Shown piece after piece: positions 1-5,676 of a stretch of DNA of 8,731 nucleotides. The notes below the pieces were generated by a model. The model did not search any database. It saw nothing but the letters and a program-made list of their open reading frames with translations, and was not told where the DNA came from. Made by a program: the position numbers and the translations under genes. Source of the DNA: Candidatus Stahliibacteriota bacterium (lineage in GTDB: Bacteria; Hydrothermota; Tepidihabitantia; B3-TA06); contig DAOVCF010000076.1 in assembly GCA_030670165.1 (NCBI GenBank), forward strand, positions 1 through 8,731, in the 5' to 3' direction. Each line of letters opens with the position of its first letter. Within the stretch, counting starts at the first letter, position 1.

Positions 1-110
1 GTCATGGAGCCCTGGCCTGGCACGGTGTCGAATGTAAAAAGCTTCAAGTGTTGCTCCTTTTGTTTTGATAGGGATTATAGTCAGCGAATCACTTTAGGCA
101 AGGGATTGTG

Positions 111-131
111 GCACAGGCTCTCAGCCTGTGC
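111..131. repeat. Perfect 9-base inverted repeat
   Basis: GCACAGGCT (111-119) and AGCCTGTGC (123-131) form a hairpin with a CTC loop. A further six-base pair CAGCGA (82-87) with TCGCTG (142-147) flanks it. It resembles dispersed GGCACAGGCT-type repeats known from several genomes. Bases 1-80 next to it show no gene or recognisable site. Confidence 0.65.
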
Positions 132-168
132 TATTATTGAATCGCTGGGAGCATTCCCTCACCTCTAA

Positions 169-191
169 CTCCTCTCCCAAAGGGAGAGGAG
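169..191. repeat. Perfect 10-base inverted repeat
   Basis: CTCCTCTCCC (169-178) and GGGAGAGGAG (182-191) pair perfectly around a three-base AAA loop. The sequence is similar to the widespread CCCTCTCCC...GGGAGAGGG dispersed repeat. There is no T-run on either side. Confidence 0.7.
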
Positions 192-193
192 AT

Positions 194-259
194 GTAGGGG
201 CGACGCATACCCTATGAGATGCCAAGCATCTCAAGGGGCAGGCTCTGCGTCGCCCATAC
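194..259. repeat. Nested palindromic repeat (GTAGGGGCGACGCA arms)
   Basis: Fourteen-base arms GTAGGGGCGACGCA (194-207) and TGCGTCGCCCATAC (246-259) pair with one mismatch. Between them a perfect hairpin GAGATGC-CAA-GCATCTC (216-232) is nested. This resembles dispersed GTAGGGGCGA-type repeats seen in many uncultivated bacterial genomes. It begins three bases beyond the stop of the last switch gene. It lacks a T-run, so it is not a classical terminator, although it could stabilise or end the message. Confidence 0.7.
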
Positions 260-262
260 TAT

Positions 263-649
263 CTAGGGACCTTCCGCAGACCGTTTGGTTATCCAGGCCT
301 GGGCTTCCTTGAGGTGCTTAAAGAAGTGGCTTCGCTCGCGGAGACCGATTCCCTTGCAAAAAAGCTGAATGAACCGGCGCAGGTTTAAAGATCCCCCAGC
401 TATAACCAGCTCGACCCGGCCACTGTAGTGTTTTGATGCCTGTATTAGAAGTTCTGAGAAGACCTGCCTTGAGCGTGCCCCCATGTGGATAAGCTCGGAT
501 ATGTCTATGAGTATTACCCGAAGGTGATGCGGGAGAATTTCGACACCTGTGACGTATTCTTCGATCAGATTTTCAATCTCGCGAGGCTGTGTAACCCCCT
601 CGAGATGCATGGTGCATACGCCGTCTTCGGAGAAGGAGAGATTTTTCAT
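263..649 (-). CDS. STAS-like (SpoIIAA-superfamily) protein at the end of the switch operon
   Basis: A 128-residue protein with the alternating strand/helix layout of STAS or SpoIIAA-like domains. Strand 1 is SFSEDGVCTMHLEG, followed by a helix around PREIENLIEEYV, the central strand VILIDISELI (45-54), helix SRQVFSELLIQASK (60-73), strand VELVIAGG (79-86), helix LRRFIQLFCKGIG (90-102), and a final helix EAQAWI. In classical anti-anti-sigma factors the loop after the central strand reads D-S-S/G; here it reads HMGARS, so the usual phospho-serine position is not obvious, although S51, S60 and S65 are nearby. Its ATG overlaps the phosphatase stop by four bases. It is plausibly a binding partner or substrate of the two kinases and the phosphatase. 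The precise family is not certain and no function is established. Confidence 0.65.
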   Translation of the reverse strand: MKNLSFSEDGVCTMHLEGVTQPREIENLIEEYVTGVEILPHHLRVILIDISELIHMGARSRQVFSELLIQASKHYSGRVELVIAGGSLNLRRFIQLFCKGIGLRERSHFFKHLKEAQAWITKRSAEGP

Positions 650-1662
650 TTGGTTACCATCACAGTGGCGTCGTCGGTTCTACGCCAATTATCACGCATG
701 AGGGTGCGTGCGATCTCAGTGGGGGATAGGCTAAGCTCATCGGTGGAGAGTTCCCAGCGCTCCTTAAGACCGTCTGAGTGTATTATAAAGATACTTCCTT
801 TGTCGCAGGGATAAGAGAACAAACGCGGGGCGCGTAAGCTTACCCCCAGGGTGCCGCTCATTGATATCAAGCGCACCCAGGATTTTTCCTCAGGCAGCCA
901 AAGCCTGGCGCTTATATTGCCGACACCTATAAAGGAGAGTTTATTTGCGGCTTCGTCAATGCGTGCTATCCCTGCGACTGCACCGCGAGTGCCGTGCAGT
1001 GAAGCGTGTAATTCAGCAGGCATGTGATCCAGAGGTTTACGGTGGTTCGCGTGCAGGTAGGCTTCGGCTATTGCCGCCGCTTTTCTTGCCTGGGTTCCGT
1101 GTCCCAGGCCGTCTATGACTGCAAGGAGTGTTCTCGGACCGTCGTGACGAATCACGTGACCGTCGCCGCAGATCGTTGATTCCGGGTGGGTGCGTACCGC
1201 TACACTCACTATAAGATCACTGCGGGCGAGTTCGTCTTTGGTCTCTGCAGGTGGCAGATACTTACGCATGCGAACACGGGTACCCTGAGAGTTTGAGTGT
1301 ATCTCGAACTCGTCTGCGGTGCGCTGAAGCGAGGGAAGGCCTTGCCCCAACGATCCTGCGGTACTCGTTCCTCCTTGAAGTGCTTTTGAGAGATTCCTGA
1401 TACCTGGTCCTTCGTCTTGGGCCAGGATCTCGATTCCATGCAGATCGTTCTCTTTGACCTCGCAAAAACTAATCCTGCCGTTTTTGGCCCCGTGAACCAC
1501 TAGGTTAGTTGCCAGTTCTGTAACGCATAGCTCTATCTCAGTCAGAAGCTTCTCGCTAAAACCGAGGCTTTCCGCAAAGCGCCGAACGATCCCCCGTACC
1601 CATGGGATGTGCGCTTCAACCTCTATGCGCAGCTCGTCCGCATCCTTTACTGAAGCAGCCAT
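646..1662 (-). CDS. Fused RsbT-like kinase and SpoIIE/PP2C phosphatase
   Basis: A 338-residue cytoplasmic protein joining two opposing activities. Residues 1-135 are a GHKL ATPase domain of the RsbT/RsbW type, with N box E49-LAT-N53, G1 box DEGPGI (83-88) and G2 box SLGQGLPS (104-111). Residues 148-338 are an RsbX-like PP2C domain that would dephosphorylate STAS partners: GD at 166-167, VIDGLGHG (182-189), GVGNISARL (247-255), HSDGLKERW (295-303) and TDDATVMV (329-336). The metal-binding aspartates D167, D184, D297 and D330/D331 all appear present. The ATG at 1662 overlaps the rsbT-like gene by 16 bases, with only a weak AGAGAA upstream, and the stop overlaps the next ATG (ATGA). Such kinase-phosphatase fusions are known next to RsbT in stressosome-type loci. 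Likely role: resetting the switch. Which STAS protein it serves is not shown. Confidence 0.9.
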   Translation of the reverse strand: MAASVKDADELRIEVEAHIPWVRGIVRRFAESLGFSEKLLTEIELCVTELATNLVVHGAKNGRISFCEVKENDLHGIEILAQDEGPGIRNLSKALQGGTSTAGSLGQGLPSLQRTADEFEIHSNSQGTRVRMRKYLPPAETKDELARSDLIVSVAVRTHPESTICGDGHVIRHDGPRTLLAVIDGLGHGTQARKAAAIAEAYLHANHRKPLDHMPAELHASLHGTRGAVAGIARIDEAANKLSFIGVGNISARLWLPEEKSWVRLISMSGTLGVSLRAPRLFSYPCDKGSIFIIHSDGLKERWELSTDELSLSPTEIARTLMRDNWRRTDDATVMVTK

Positions 1663-2039
1663 TTCTCTATAATCACGGTGGTCCCTTGAGCGGGTTTGCT
1701 GTGAATCTCCATGTGGTCACAGAGCCGTTTCGCGCCGGGCAGCCCTTTGCCCATGCTCTTCGAGGACGACCAACCGTCCTTCATTGCCAGTTCGATATCC
1801 TCGATTCCCGGTCCCTTATCTGTAAAGGTTATTCGAAGACCGGAGTGCGGATTCTCAAGTTCTTCTATGCGGGCTTCTCCTTCGTCCGCGTAAAGGAAGA
1901 CGTTTCGCGCAAGTTCCGAGCAAGCGGTGCTGATCCGGGTCTGATCCACAAGCCCGAAGCCGATCTCTCGTGCTATAGATCTGGCAGTTGTCCGTACGCC
2001 TACGATATCTACTTCCTCCTTAATCTGAAGTACTATCAT
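1647..2039 (-). CDS. rsbT: RsbT-like serine kinase / anti-sigma regulatory factor
   Basis: A 130-residue single-domain GHKL kinase of the RsbT type. In known systems RsbT phosphorylates STAS proteins of the stressosome (RsbR, RsbS) and, when released, activates a downstream output protein. The protein starts MIVLQIKEEVDIVGVRTTAR and then REIGFGLVDQTRISTACSELARN, a close match to the RsbT pattern. ATP-binding motifs are complete: N box E42-LAR-N46, G1 box DKGPGI (74-79) and G2 box SMGKGLPG (95-102). The frame extends 31 codons upstream, but the ATG at 2039 is preferred because GAGG lies six bases upstream and the protein then has family length. It overlaps the RsbS-like gene by 20 bases and the next gene by 16, so translation is probably coupled. 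All catalytic features look intact. Confidence 0.92.
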   Translation of the reverse strand: MIVLQIKEEVDIVGVRTTARSIAREIGFGLVDQTRISTACSELARNVFLYADEGEARIEELENPHSGLRITFTDKGPGIEDIELAMKDGWSSSKSMGKGLPGAKRLCDHMEIHSKPAQGTTVIIEKWLLQ

Positions 2040-2253
2040 CGTTTGCCTCTTCTTGATCCTTCTGTGTGGGGTTCTGTTCTTCAAGAGATTTTCTTCCGAG
2101 ACATCCGGTGCGAATCTCGCAGTCAACGTCAAGATTTAACGCGGTCTTTGCATCGCCTCCAGACAGCCACAGCTCAGCCAATGTGATGGCCAGCGCCGTG
2201 TGCATCCCGGTAATCACAGTCTCCGTGTCATGGGCAGAAGCCATCTTTCCCAT
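2020..2253 (-). CDS. RsbS-like STAS protein, N-terminally truncated
   Basis: A 77-residue frame matching only the C-terminal half of RsbS-type anti-anti-sigma/stressosome STAS proteins. Residues 12-28 (TVITGMHTALAITLAEL) and 36-41 (KTALNL) correspond to the TGIQPAVAVTLIEL and ETALDL parts of B. subtilis RsbS. The upstream in-frame codons before the ATG (ending FAAQ) still look like the helix after the phosphorylation site, but the equivalent of the DSF motif reads NPF, and a TAA lies 26 codons upstream of the ATG. The N-terminal strands and the phospho-serine segment are absent; the promoter sits where they would be. The ATG at 2253 has no ribosome site. The tail (residues 58-77) is acidic and polar. 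It overlaps the rsbT-like gene by 20 bases. It may be a decaying gene, a mini-STAS protein, or the product of a frameshift. Confidence 0.5.
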   Translation of the reverse strand: MGKMASAHDTETVITGMHTALAITLAELWLSGGDAKTALNLDVDCEIRTGCLGRKSLEEQNPTQKDQEEANDDSTSD

Positions 2254-2289
2254 CTGTGCGGCAAAAGGGTTCGTTTCGCATCGTATAGT

Positions 2290-2295
2290 TCCTTT
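2290..2295 (-). promoter_or_regulatory. Ribosome binding site for an out-of-frame ATG in the leader
   Basis: AAAGGA lies eight bases before an ATG at 2281 on the minus strand, the best-placed translation start downstream of the promoter. That ATG opens only a 17-codon frame (MRNEPFCRTDGKDGFCP, stop at 2228-2230), which overlaps the RsbS-like gene in another frame. It may be a leader peptide, a relic of the true gene start, or the start of a product reached by a +1 shift near the run CCCTTTT. Confidence 0.4.
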
Positions 2296-2369
2296 CAGCC
2301 TGTTCGCAAACCTGCTTTCGTCTTACACCCGTTGCCTCGTCATACTTGTCTGGTGGAGGAAATTGCGAG

Positions 2370-2397
2370 ATTATATTCTGATTTTCTTACATGTCAA
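2370..2397 (-). promoter_or_regulatory. Consensus sigma70 promoter of the partner-switching operon
   Basis: On the minus strand a perfect -35 box TTGACA (2392-2397) and perfect -10 box TATAAT (2370-2375) are separated by 16 bases, in an AT-rich stretch. Transcription would start near 2363, about 110 bases before the first in-frame ATG of the RsbS-like gene. This is the strongest promoter in the window and separates the four-gene module from the sugar operon. No operator or terminator could be recognised around it. Confidence 0.75.
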
Positions 2398-2402
2398 GGA
2401 CT

Positions 2403-2609
2403 TTAGGGTAATTTTTTCATCCACAGATATTGTTTGAATATCATATATAGCAATATTAGCATCCGTTCACAAATTTCCATCTCGGGTTTATTCCATGTTG
2501 CGGCTCCAATGCCGGTCATCTCAGTTAGATCCATAAGCAAGTTTACCCCCTCGAGCCTGTGGACAGGGGTCTTTATCTCACGAGTAAGAGACCGTGGTTT
2601 GGCGTAAGT
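2403..2609 (-). pseudogene. Possible remnant of a STAS-like gene
   Basis: A 68-codon open stretch between stops, with no convincing start or ribosome site and no place in the ORFs of normal length. Its translation contains VNLLMDLTEMTGIGAATW, which lines up without gaps with VILIDISELIHMGARSRQ in the STAS-like gene at 263-649 (shared L, D, E, G, A and conservative changes elsewhere). The rest shows no match and becomes AT-rich and hydrophobic. The most likely reading is a decayed second copy of that gene, cut off upstream of the switch operon. An alternative reading is the phospho-acceptor region of a histidine kinase, since LTREIKTPV resembles an H-box with Arg in place of His. The match is short and chance similarity is not excluded. 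Confidence 0.3.
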
Positions 2610-2635
2610 TTATATCGGGCCCGGAAAGGGAAGAA

Positions 2636-3616
2636 TCAGTCGGGGCTTCTTACCGGTGAGGGGGCAGGCTTGCGGCCCCGGCGGAAGAGAAGGAACACCC
2701 CGCCTACAAGACCGAAGAAGACGTTTACAACGTCGAAGAGTACCGAGGTAGCAAGTGCTGTCTCTCTGGCAACGGCAAAGATGGCAAGCATCTGCACGAA
2801 TGTCTGCTCCCTAAGACCCCAGCCGCCCACAGAGAACATGGCAAGGGTGTTCACGATCGGTATGGTCACCATGATGTGAATGAAGCTCGTCTGCCCACCA
2901 AGTGAGCGAAAGAGAAGATACCATATCCCTGCAAGGCTCATCTGTACGCCCAATGAAACGATTACAGCGGCAAGAAGCGCGATTTTATGATTGCGGTAGT
3001 CGGTTATTGAGCGGAACGCACCAGCGATCTTTTCACCCAAGGGATACTTGAATACTCGCACTTTTGAAAGCCAGGGGGAGATCCAGGCGTTTATTTTCGT
3101 AGAAAGGAATGCGAGAGTTAGGGAAATCGCGAAGATGAACGCAGCGCCGAAGATGGTTAAAAGCAGGAAATTTCCGCTCACTGCGGCGTAGAAGATACTG
3201 GCAAGGAACGCAAACGAAAAAACTCCGATGAAACCTACCATCCGGTCGGTCCAGACGATGGAGAAGGATACCCCTTTGCCCTCGTGCCCGCTGGTGTCCA
3301 GGACGCGGTAAACGTCGCCGCCTATTGTCGTCGGCAGAACGTTGTTGAACAGCATGTGTATGAGCACGCTGCGGTACAGGTAGAAGAACCCGTATGGATG
3401 TTTGCGCGCCCTGGAGAGTATGAGCCAGCGCAGGGTAAGGAAGGCAAGGAAGCAAATATATGCTCCTGCCGCAAACGCTACGTAGACAGGTTCGGTTTGC
3501 TGTAGCTCAGCCCATGTTTTTTTGAGATCAACTGTAAGAACGATTATGGCAATAAAGATAACGGCTATGGCTATCCTGCCCCAGAAGAAGATTCGATCCC
3601 TGGTCTTCTTATCCAT
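2636..3616 (-). CDS. LPG-synthase-TM / UPF0104 family membrane protein
   Basis: A 326-residue integral membrane protein of the lysylphosphatidylglycerol synthase transmembrane (UPF0104, YbhN/AglD-like) family. Members are thought to move or handle lipid-linked or lipid substrates at the inner membrane. About eight hydrophobic segments are visible, the first at residues 11-29 and the last at 290-311. Family motifs are present: HMLFNNVLPTTIGGDVYR (87-104), WTDRMVGF (122-129) and SVGGWGLRE (262-270). The C-terminus is a short basic tail. The frame is open 32 codons further upstream, but those residues are unlike the family; the ATG at 3616, overlapping the glycosyltransferase stop by 8 bases, gives the usual length. 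It is the last gene of the operon. Next to a glycosyltransferase it probably acts in export or assembly of the same glycoconjugate (inference). Confidence 0.9.
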   Translation of the reverse strand: MDKKTRDRIFFWGRIAIAVIFIAIIVLTVDLKKTWAELQQTEPVYVAFAAGAYICFLAFLTLRWLILSRARKHPYGFFYLYRSVLIHMLFNNVLPTTIGGDVYRVLDTSGHEGKGVSFSIVWTDRMVGFIGVFSFAFLASIFYAAVSGNFLLLTIFGAAFIFAISLTLAFLSTKINAWISPWLSKVRVFKYPLGEKIAGAFRSITDYRNHKIALLAAVIVSLGVQMSLAGIWYLLFRSLGGQTSFIHIMVTIPIVNTLAMFSVGGWGLREQTFVQMLAIFAVARETALATSVLFDVVNVFFGLVGGVFLLFRRGRKPAPSPVRSPD

Positions 3617-4724
3617 TCGTTCCCGACTCCACAGCCGCGTGCAGAAGTCTCTCCACCCTGCTTGCCACCCGCTTCCATGTAAGGCTCTCGGCCCAGCGGC
3701 GGTTCGCCTCACCCATCTTTTTGCGAAGCTTCTCGTCGGTCAGCAATCTCTGTATGTAATTTGCCATCTCATCAATATCACCATGCGCGTAGAGAAATCC
3801 TGTCTTCTTATCCTTGACCGAATCCATTAAACCGGGCACTCGTGCCGCCACCACTGGTGTGCCGCAAGCTCCTGCATCCGTAGCCAAAAATCCCCAGCCT
3901 TCCTTGGCCGAGGGCTGTACCGCCACAGCGGCCCTCTGGTAGAGCTTGACCACGTCCTCCAAAGGTACCCAGCCCAGGAGTTTAACGTGGTCGCGCAGGC
4001 CCAGCCGGTTTATCAAATCGTCCAACCTGTCAGAATCCGGACCGGTTCCAGCGATCTCGCATCTTACGTCCAATCTACGCTGTCTCAACATGGCCATGGC
4101 GAAGATGATGTGATCGGTACACTTGTAACGCATCAGACGGGTAGCGGTTACGATGAGTTTTTCCCGTTTATGTGGCCCTGGCCTAAACACCGGATTTACC
4201 CCCACAAGTAGGGGGAATATCCGTTCGGGGTCCATCCCCATTTCGACCAGTTCCTTCTTACCCGATTCACCAAGACAGCCGAAAAGACCCTTTCGGTAAA
4301 CCCTGGGGATCAAGCGCTCGGTCCAGTAAACGTAGGAACCGGGAATCAAGCCTACCTCTTTGAATATCTCGTTGCGGAATACGTGCATAACGATGCCCAC
4401 CACAGGTGTCTTTCCTGTCCAGAGCGGGGTATAAAAAGGTATCTTGTTCAGATCGTTCAGCACCACGTCAAAATCGTTCGATCTTAAAAAATTCCGAATC
4501 GGTCTTCCGTAAAGGTGAAAATTAAAGGTGTTGCGGGAGCCTGTCCTTATGATCTTTACGCCGTCCAGCACGTCTTTGTGAGATGCGTCAGGATAACCGG
4601 AGCAAAGAAGTGTGATATCGTGTCCGTATTCTACCAGTCTTGTAAGTATTTCCTTCAGATAGAACTCGGCCCCGCCCCTCTGTGGCGCCTCCCAGTCCTG
4701 CCAGTTGATAGCAAGGATCCTCAA
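3609..4724 (-). CDS. Glycosyltransferase family 4 (GT-B fold)
   Basis: A retaining GT-B glycosyltransferase of about 371 residues that transfers a sugar from a nucleotide donor, probably to an envelope glycan or lipid-linked acceptor. It begins MRILAINWQDWEAPQRGGAE, the classic GT4 start with the GGAE loop at 17-20. The donor domain has VTATRLMRYK (192-201), the EIAGTGPDSDRL segment (223-234), and PSAKEGWGFLATDAGACGTPVV (271-292). The expected EX7E pair is E275 and D283, so the second acidic residue is Asp instead of Glu. The start is chosen as TTG at 4724: the stop of the previous gene ends two bases before it, GGGAG lies seven bases upstream, and the protein then begins exactly at the conserved strand. 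A longer TTG start at 4763 would add 13 unconserved residues. Its stop overlaps the next gene by 8 bases. Confidence 0.9.
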   Translation of the reverse strand: MRILAINWQDWEAPQRGGAEFYLKEILTRLVEYGHDITLLCSGYPDASHKDVLDGVKIIRTGSRNTFNFHLYGRPIRNFLRSNDFDVVLNDLNKIPFYTPLWTGKTPVVGIVMHVFRNEIFKEVGLIPGSYVYWTERLIPRVYRKGLFGCLGESGKKELVEMGMDPERIFPLLVGVNPVFRPGPHKREKLIVTATRLMRYKCTDHIIFAMAMLRQRRLDVRCEIAGTGPDSDRLDDLINRLGLRDHVKLLGWVPLEDVVKLYQRAAVAVQPSAKEGWGFLATDAGACGTPVVAARVPGLMDSVKDKKTGFLYAHGDIDEMANYIQRLLTDEKLRKKMGEANRRWAESLTWKRVASRVERLLHAAVESGTNG

Positions 4725-4725
4725 C

Positions 4726-5676
4726 CTAGATCTCCCAGGTCCTATCCTCCCTGGCGAACTCAACGCTTGCCGGCGTTTTCTTCTTCTGCTTGGCCAGGTA
4801 AGCGATGCAGGATTCCTCCATCTCTTTTAGCTTGGCATCGTCATGACCCGGATCAAAGTGGGTTATGAGAAGCCTTTTCGCCCCGCACGAGACAGCCTGA
4901 TCCACACAAAGCTCAGGGGTGCCGTGACCGAAGGTCTGGGTTTGGCCTCGCAGCTGCTTCGCGGTATACTGGCCGTCAAGAACTATCAAATCAACGTCCT
5001 TGCAGAGGGTGTTGATCCTGTCGTTGGTAAAGGCAAGGGGTTCCGAGTCGGTGCAGAAGGCCAGGGATTTATTCATGTAATCTATGCGGTAGCCGATGCA
5101 GCCGTTGGGATGGTTGAGTGGGATGGTGGTTACCTTGGCTACATCCTTGGGGTCTGCGGATTTAGTCTCGGCTGATTCCTTTTCGGAGATATACGTATAT
5201 CTGCCGTCCCTGTGCAGGTAGTAGAAAACCTCGGAAAACATCCTGTCGTGCGCCTGGTAGAGTTTCTCGGCGGGCAGGGATACGTGAGGAACCGGGAAGT
5301 AAGGGCTCGACTGCTGTTCCTCCAGACACTGCAGAACTATGTTCCTTATGGGATCTGCACCCCGTCTTTCATCCGGGGTGAAGCCGTGGATATGAAAGGT
5401 GTTGGCCTTGATATACAGAGGAACAAAGAAGCCGATTCCCTGGGTGTGGTCCGAATGATAGTGGGTCAAAAGAAAGATGAACGATTTGCCGATTACTCCA
5501 TTGCTCATCAAAAGGTTACCAAGCGGCCTTGCGCCTGATCCCATGTCTAAGATAATGCGGAAGGGACCAGCCTCCAGATAATAAGAGGTAGTGTTGCCTC
5601 CGTACGCGGATGTCTTGAAACCCCTGGTCGAGGGGGAGGGCAGGCTTCCCCTGACCCCGAATGCATGTAACTTCAT
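4726..5676 (-). CDS. Metallo-beta-lactamase-fold hydrolase
   Basis: A 316-residue cytoplasmic MBL-fold protein. The metal-binding motif is THYHSDHTQG (H72, H74, D76, H77). Further likely ligands are H189 in NHPNG, D210 in FCTDSE and H273 in ITHFDPGHDD. The N-terminal KLHAFGVRGSLPSP and the motif YGGNTTSYYLEAG (25-37) are typical of the Lactamase_B_2 group that includes phosphodiesterase-like members. The frame is open a further 25 codons upstream inside the previous gene, but the ATG at 5676 overlapping the previous stop and the MKLHAFG start are clearly the better choice. It shares one transcript with sugar-nucleotide and glycan genes. A specific substrate cannot be named; an unusual insertion (about residues 98-175, with the stretch EEQQSSPYFPVP) separates the metal-binding motif from the second half. 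Confidence 0.88.
   Translation of the reverse strand: MKLHAFGVRGSLPSPSTRGFKTSAYGGNTTSYYLEAGPFRIILDMGSGARPLGNLLMSNGVIGKSFIFLLTHYHSDHTQGIGFFVPLYIKANTFHIHGFTPDERRGADPIRNIVLQCLEEQQSSPYFPVPHVSLPAEKLYQAHDRMFSEVFYYLHRDGRYTYISEKESAETKSADPKDVAKVTTIPLNHPNGCIGYRIDYMNKSLAFCTDSEPLAFTNDRINTLCKDVDLIVLDGQYTAKQLRGQTQTFGHGTPELCVDQAVSCGAKRLLITHFDPGHDDAKLKEMEESCIAYLAKQKKKTPASVEFAREDRTWEI
4732..4736 (-). promoter_or_regulatory. Ribosome binding site that decides the glycosyltransferase start
   Basis: GGGAG on the minus strand is seven bases before the TTG at 4724 and lies inside the end of the preceding MBL gene. It supports the TTG at 4724 over the upstream TTG at 4763. Confidence 0.55.

Noticed and set aside
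111..259. A CRISPR array
   Set aside because: The repeats differ from each other and are palindromes without regularly spaced identical direct repeats.
1602..2186. A 194-codon plus-strand frame
   Set aside because: It is the antisense shadow of the rsbT-like gene, whose own frame carries all GHKL motifs; no start signal or known domain is seen.
2281..2363. A structured RNA gene directly downstream of the perfect promoter
   Set aside because: The sequence shows none of the conserved motifs of RNase P RNA, tmRNA, SRP RNA or a tRNA, and no strong stem is visible; treated as a leader.
2415..2425. Possible DnaA box (TCATCCACA) near the AT-rich stretch
   Set aside because: A single site one base off consensus, with no cluster and no dnaA/dnaN neighbour, is not evidence of an origin.
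2066..2437. A 123-codon plus-strand frame across the promoter and RsbS-like gene
   Set aside because: It runs antisense to the conserved RsbS-like residues and the promoter, has no ribosome site, and its translation is Ser/Val-rich without any recognisable domain.
2550..2575. Possible terminator after the membrane protein gene (ACCCC...GGGGT and CCTGT/ACAGG pairing)
   Set aside because: The stems are short, overlap one another and are not followed by a T-run on the minus strand, so no terminator is called between the two operons.
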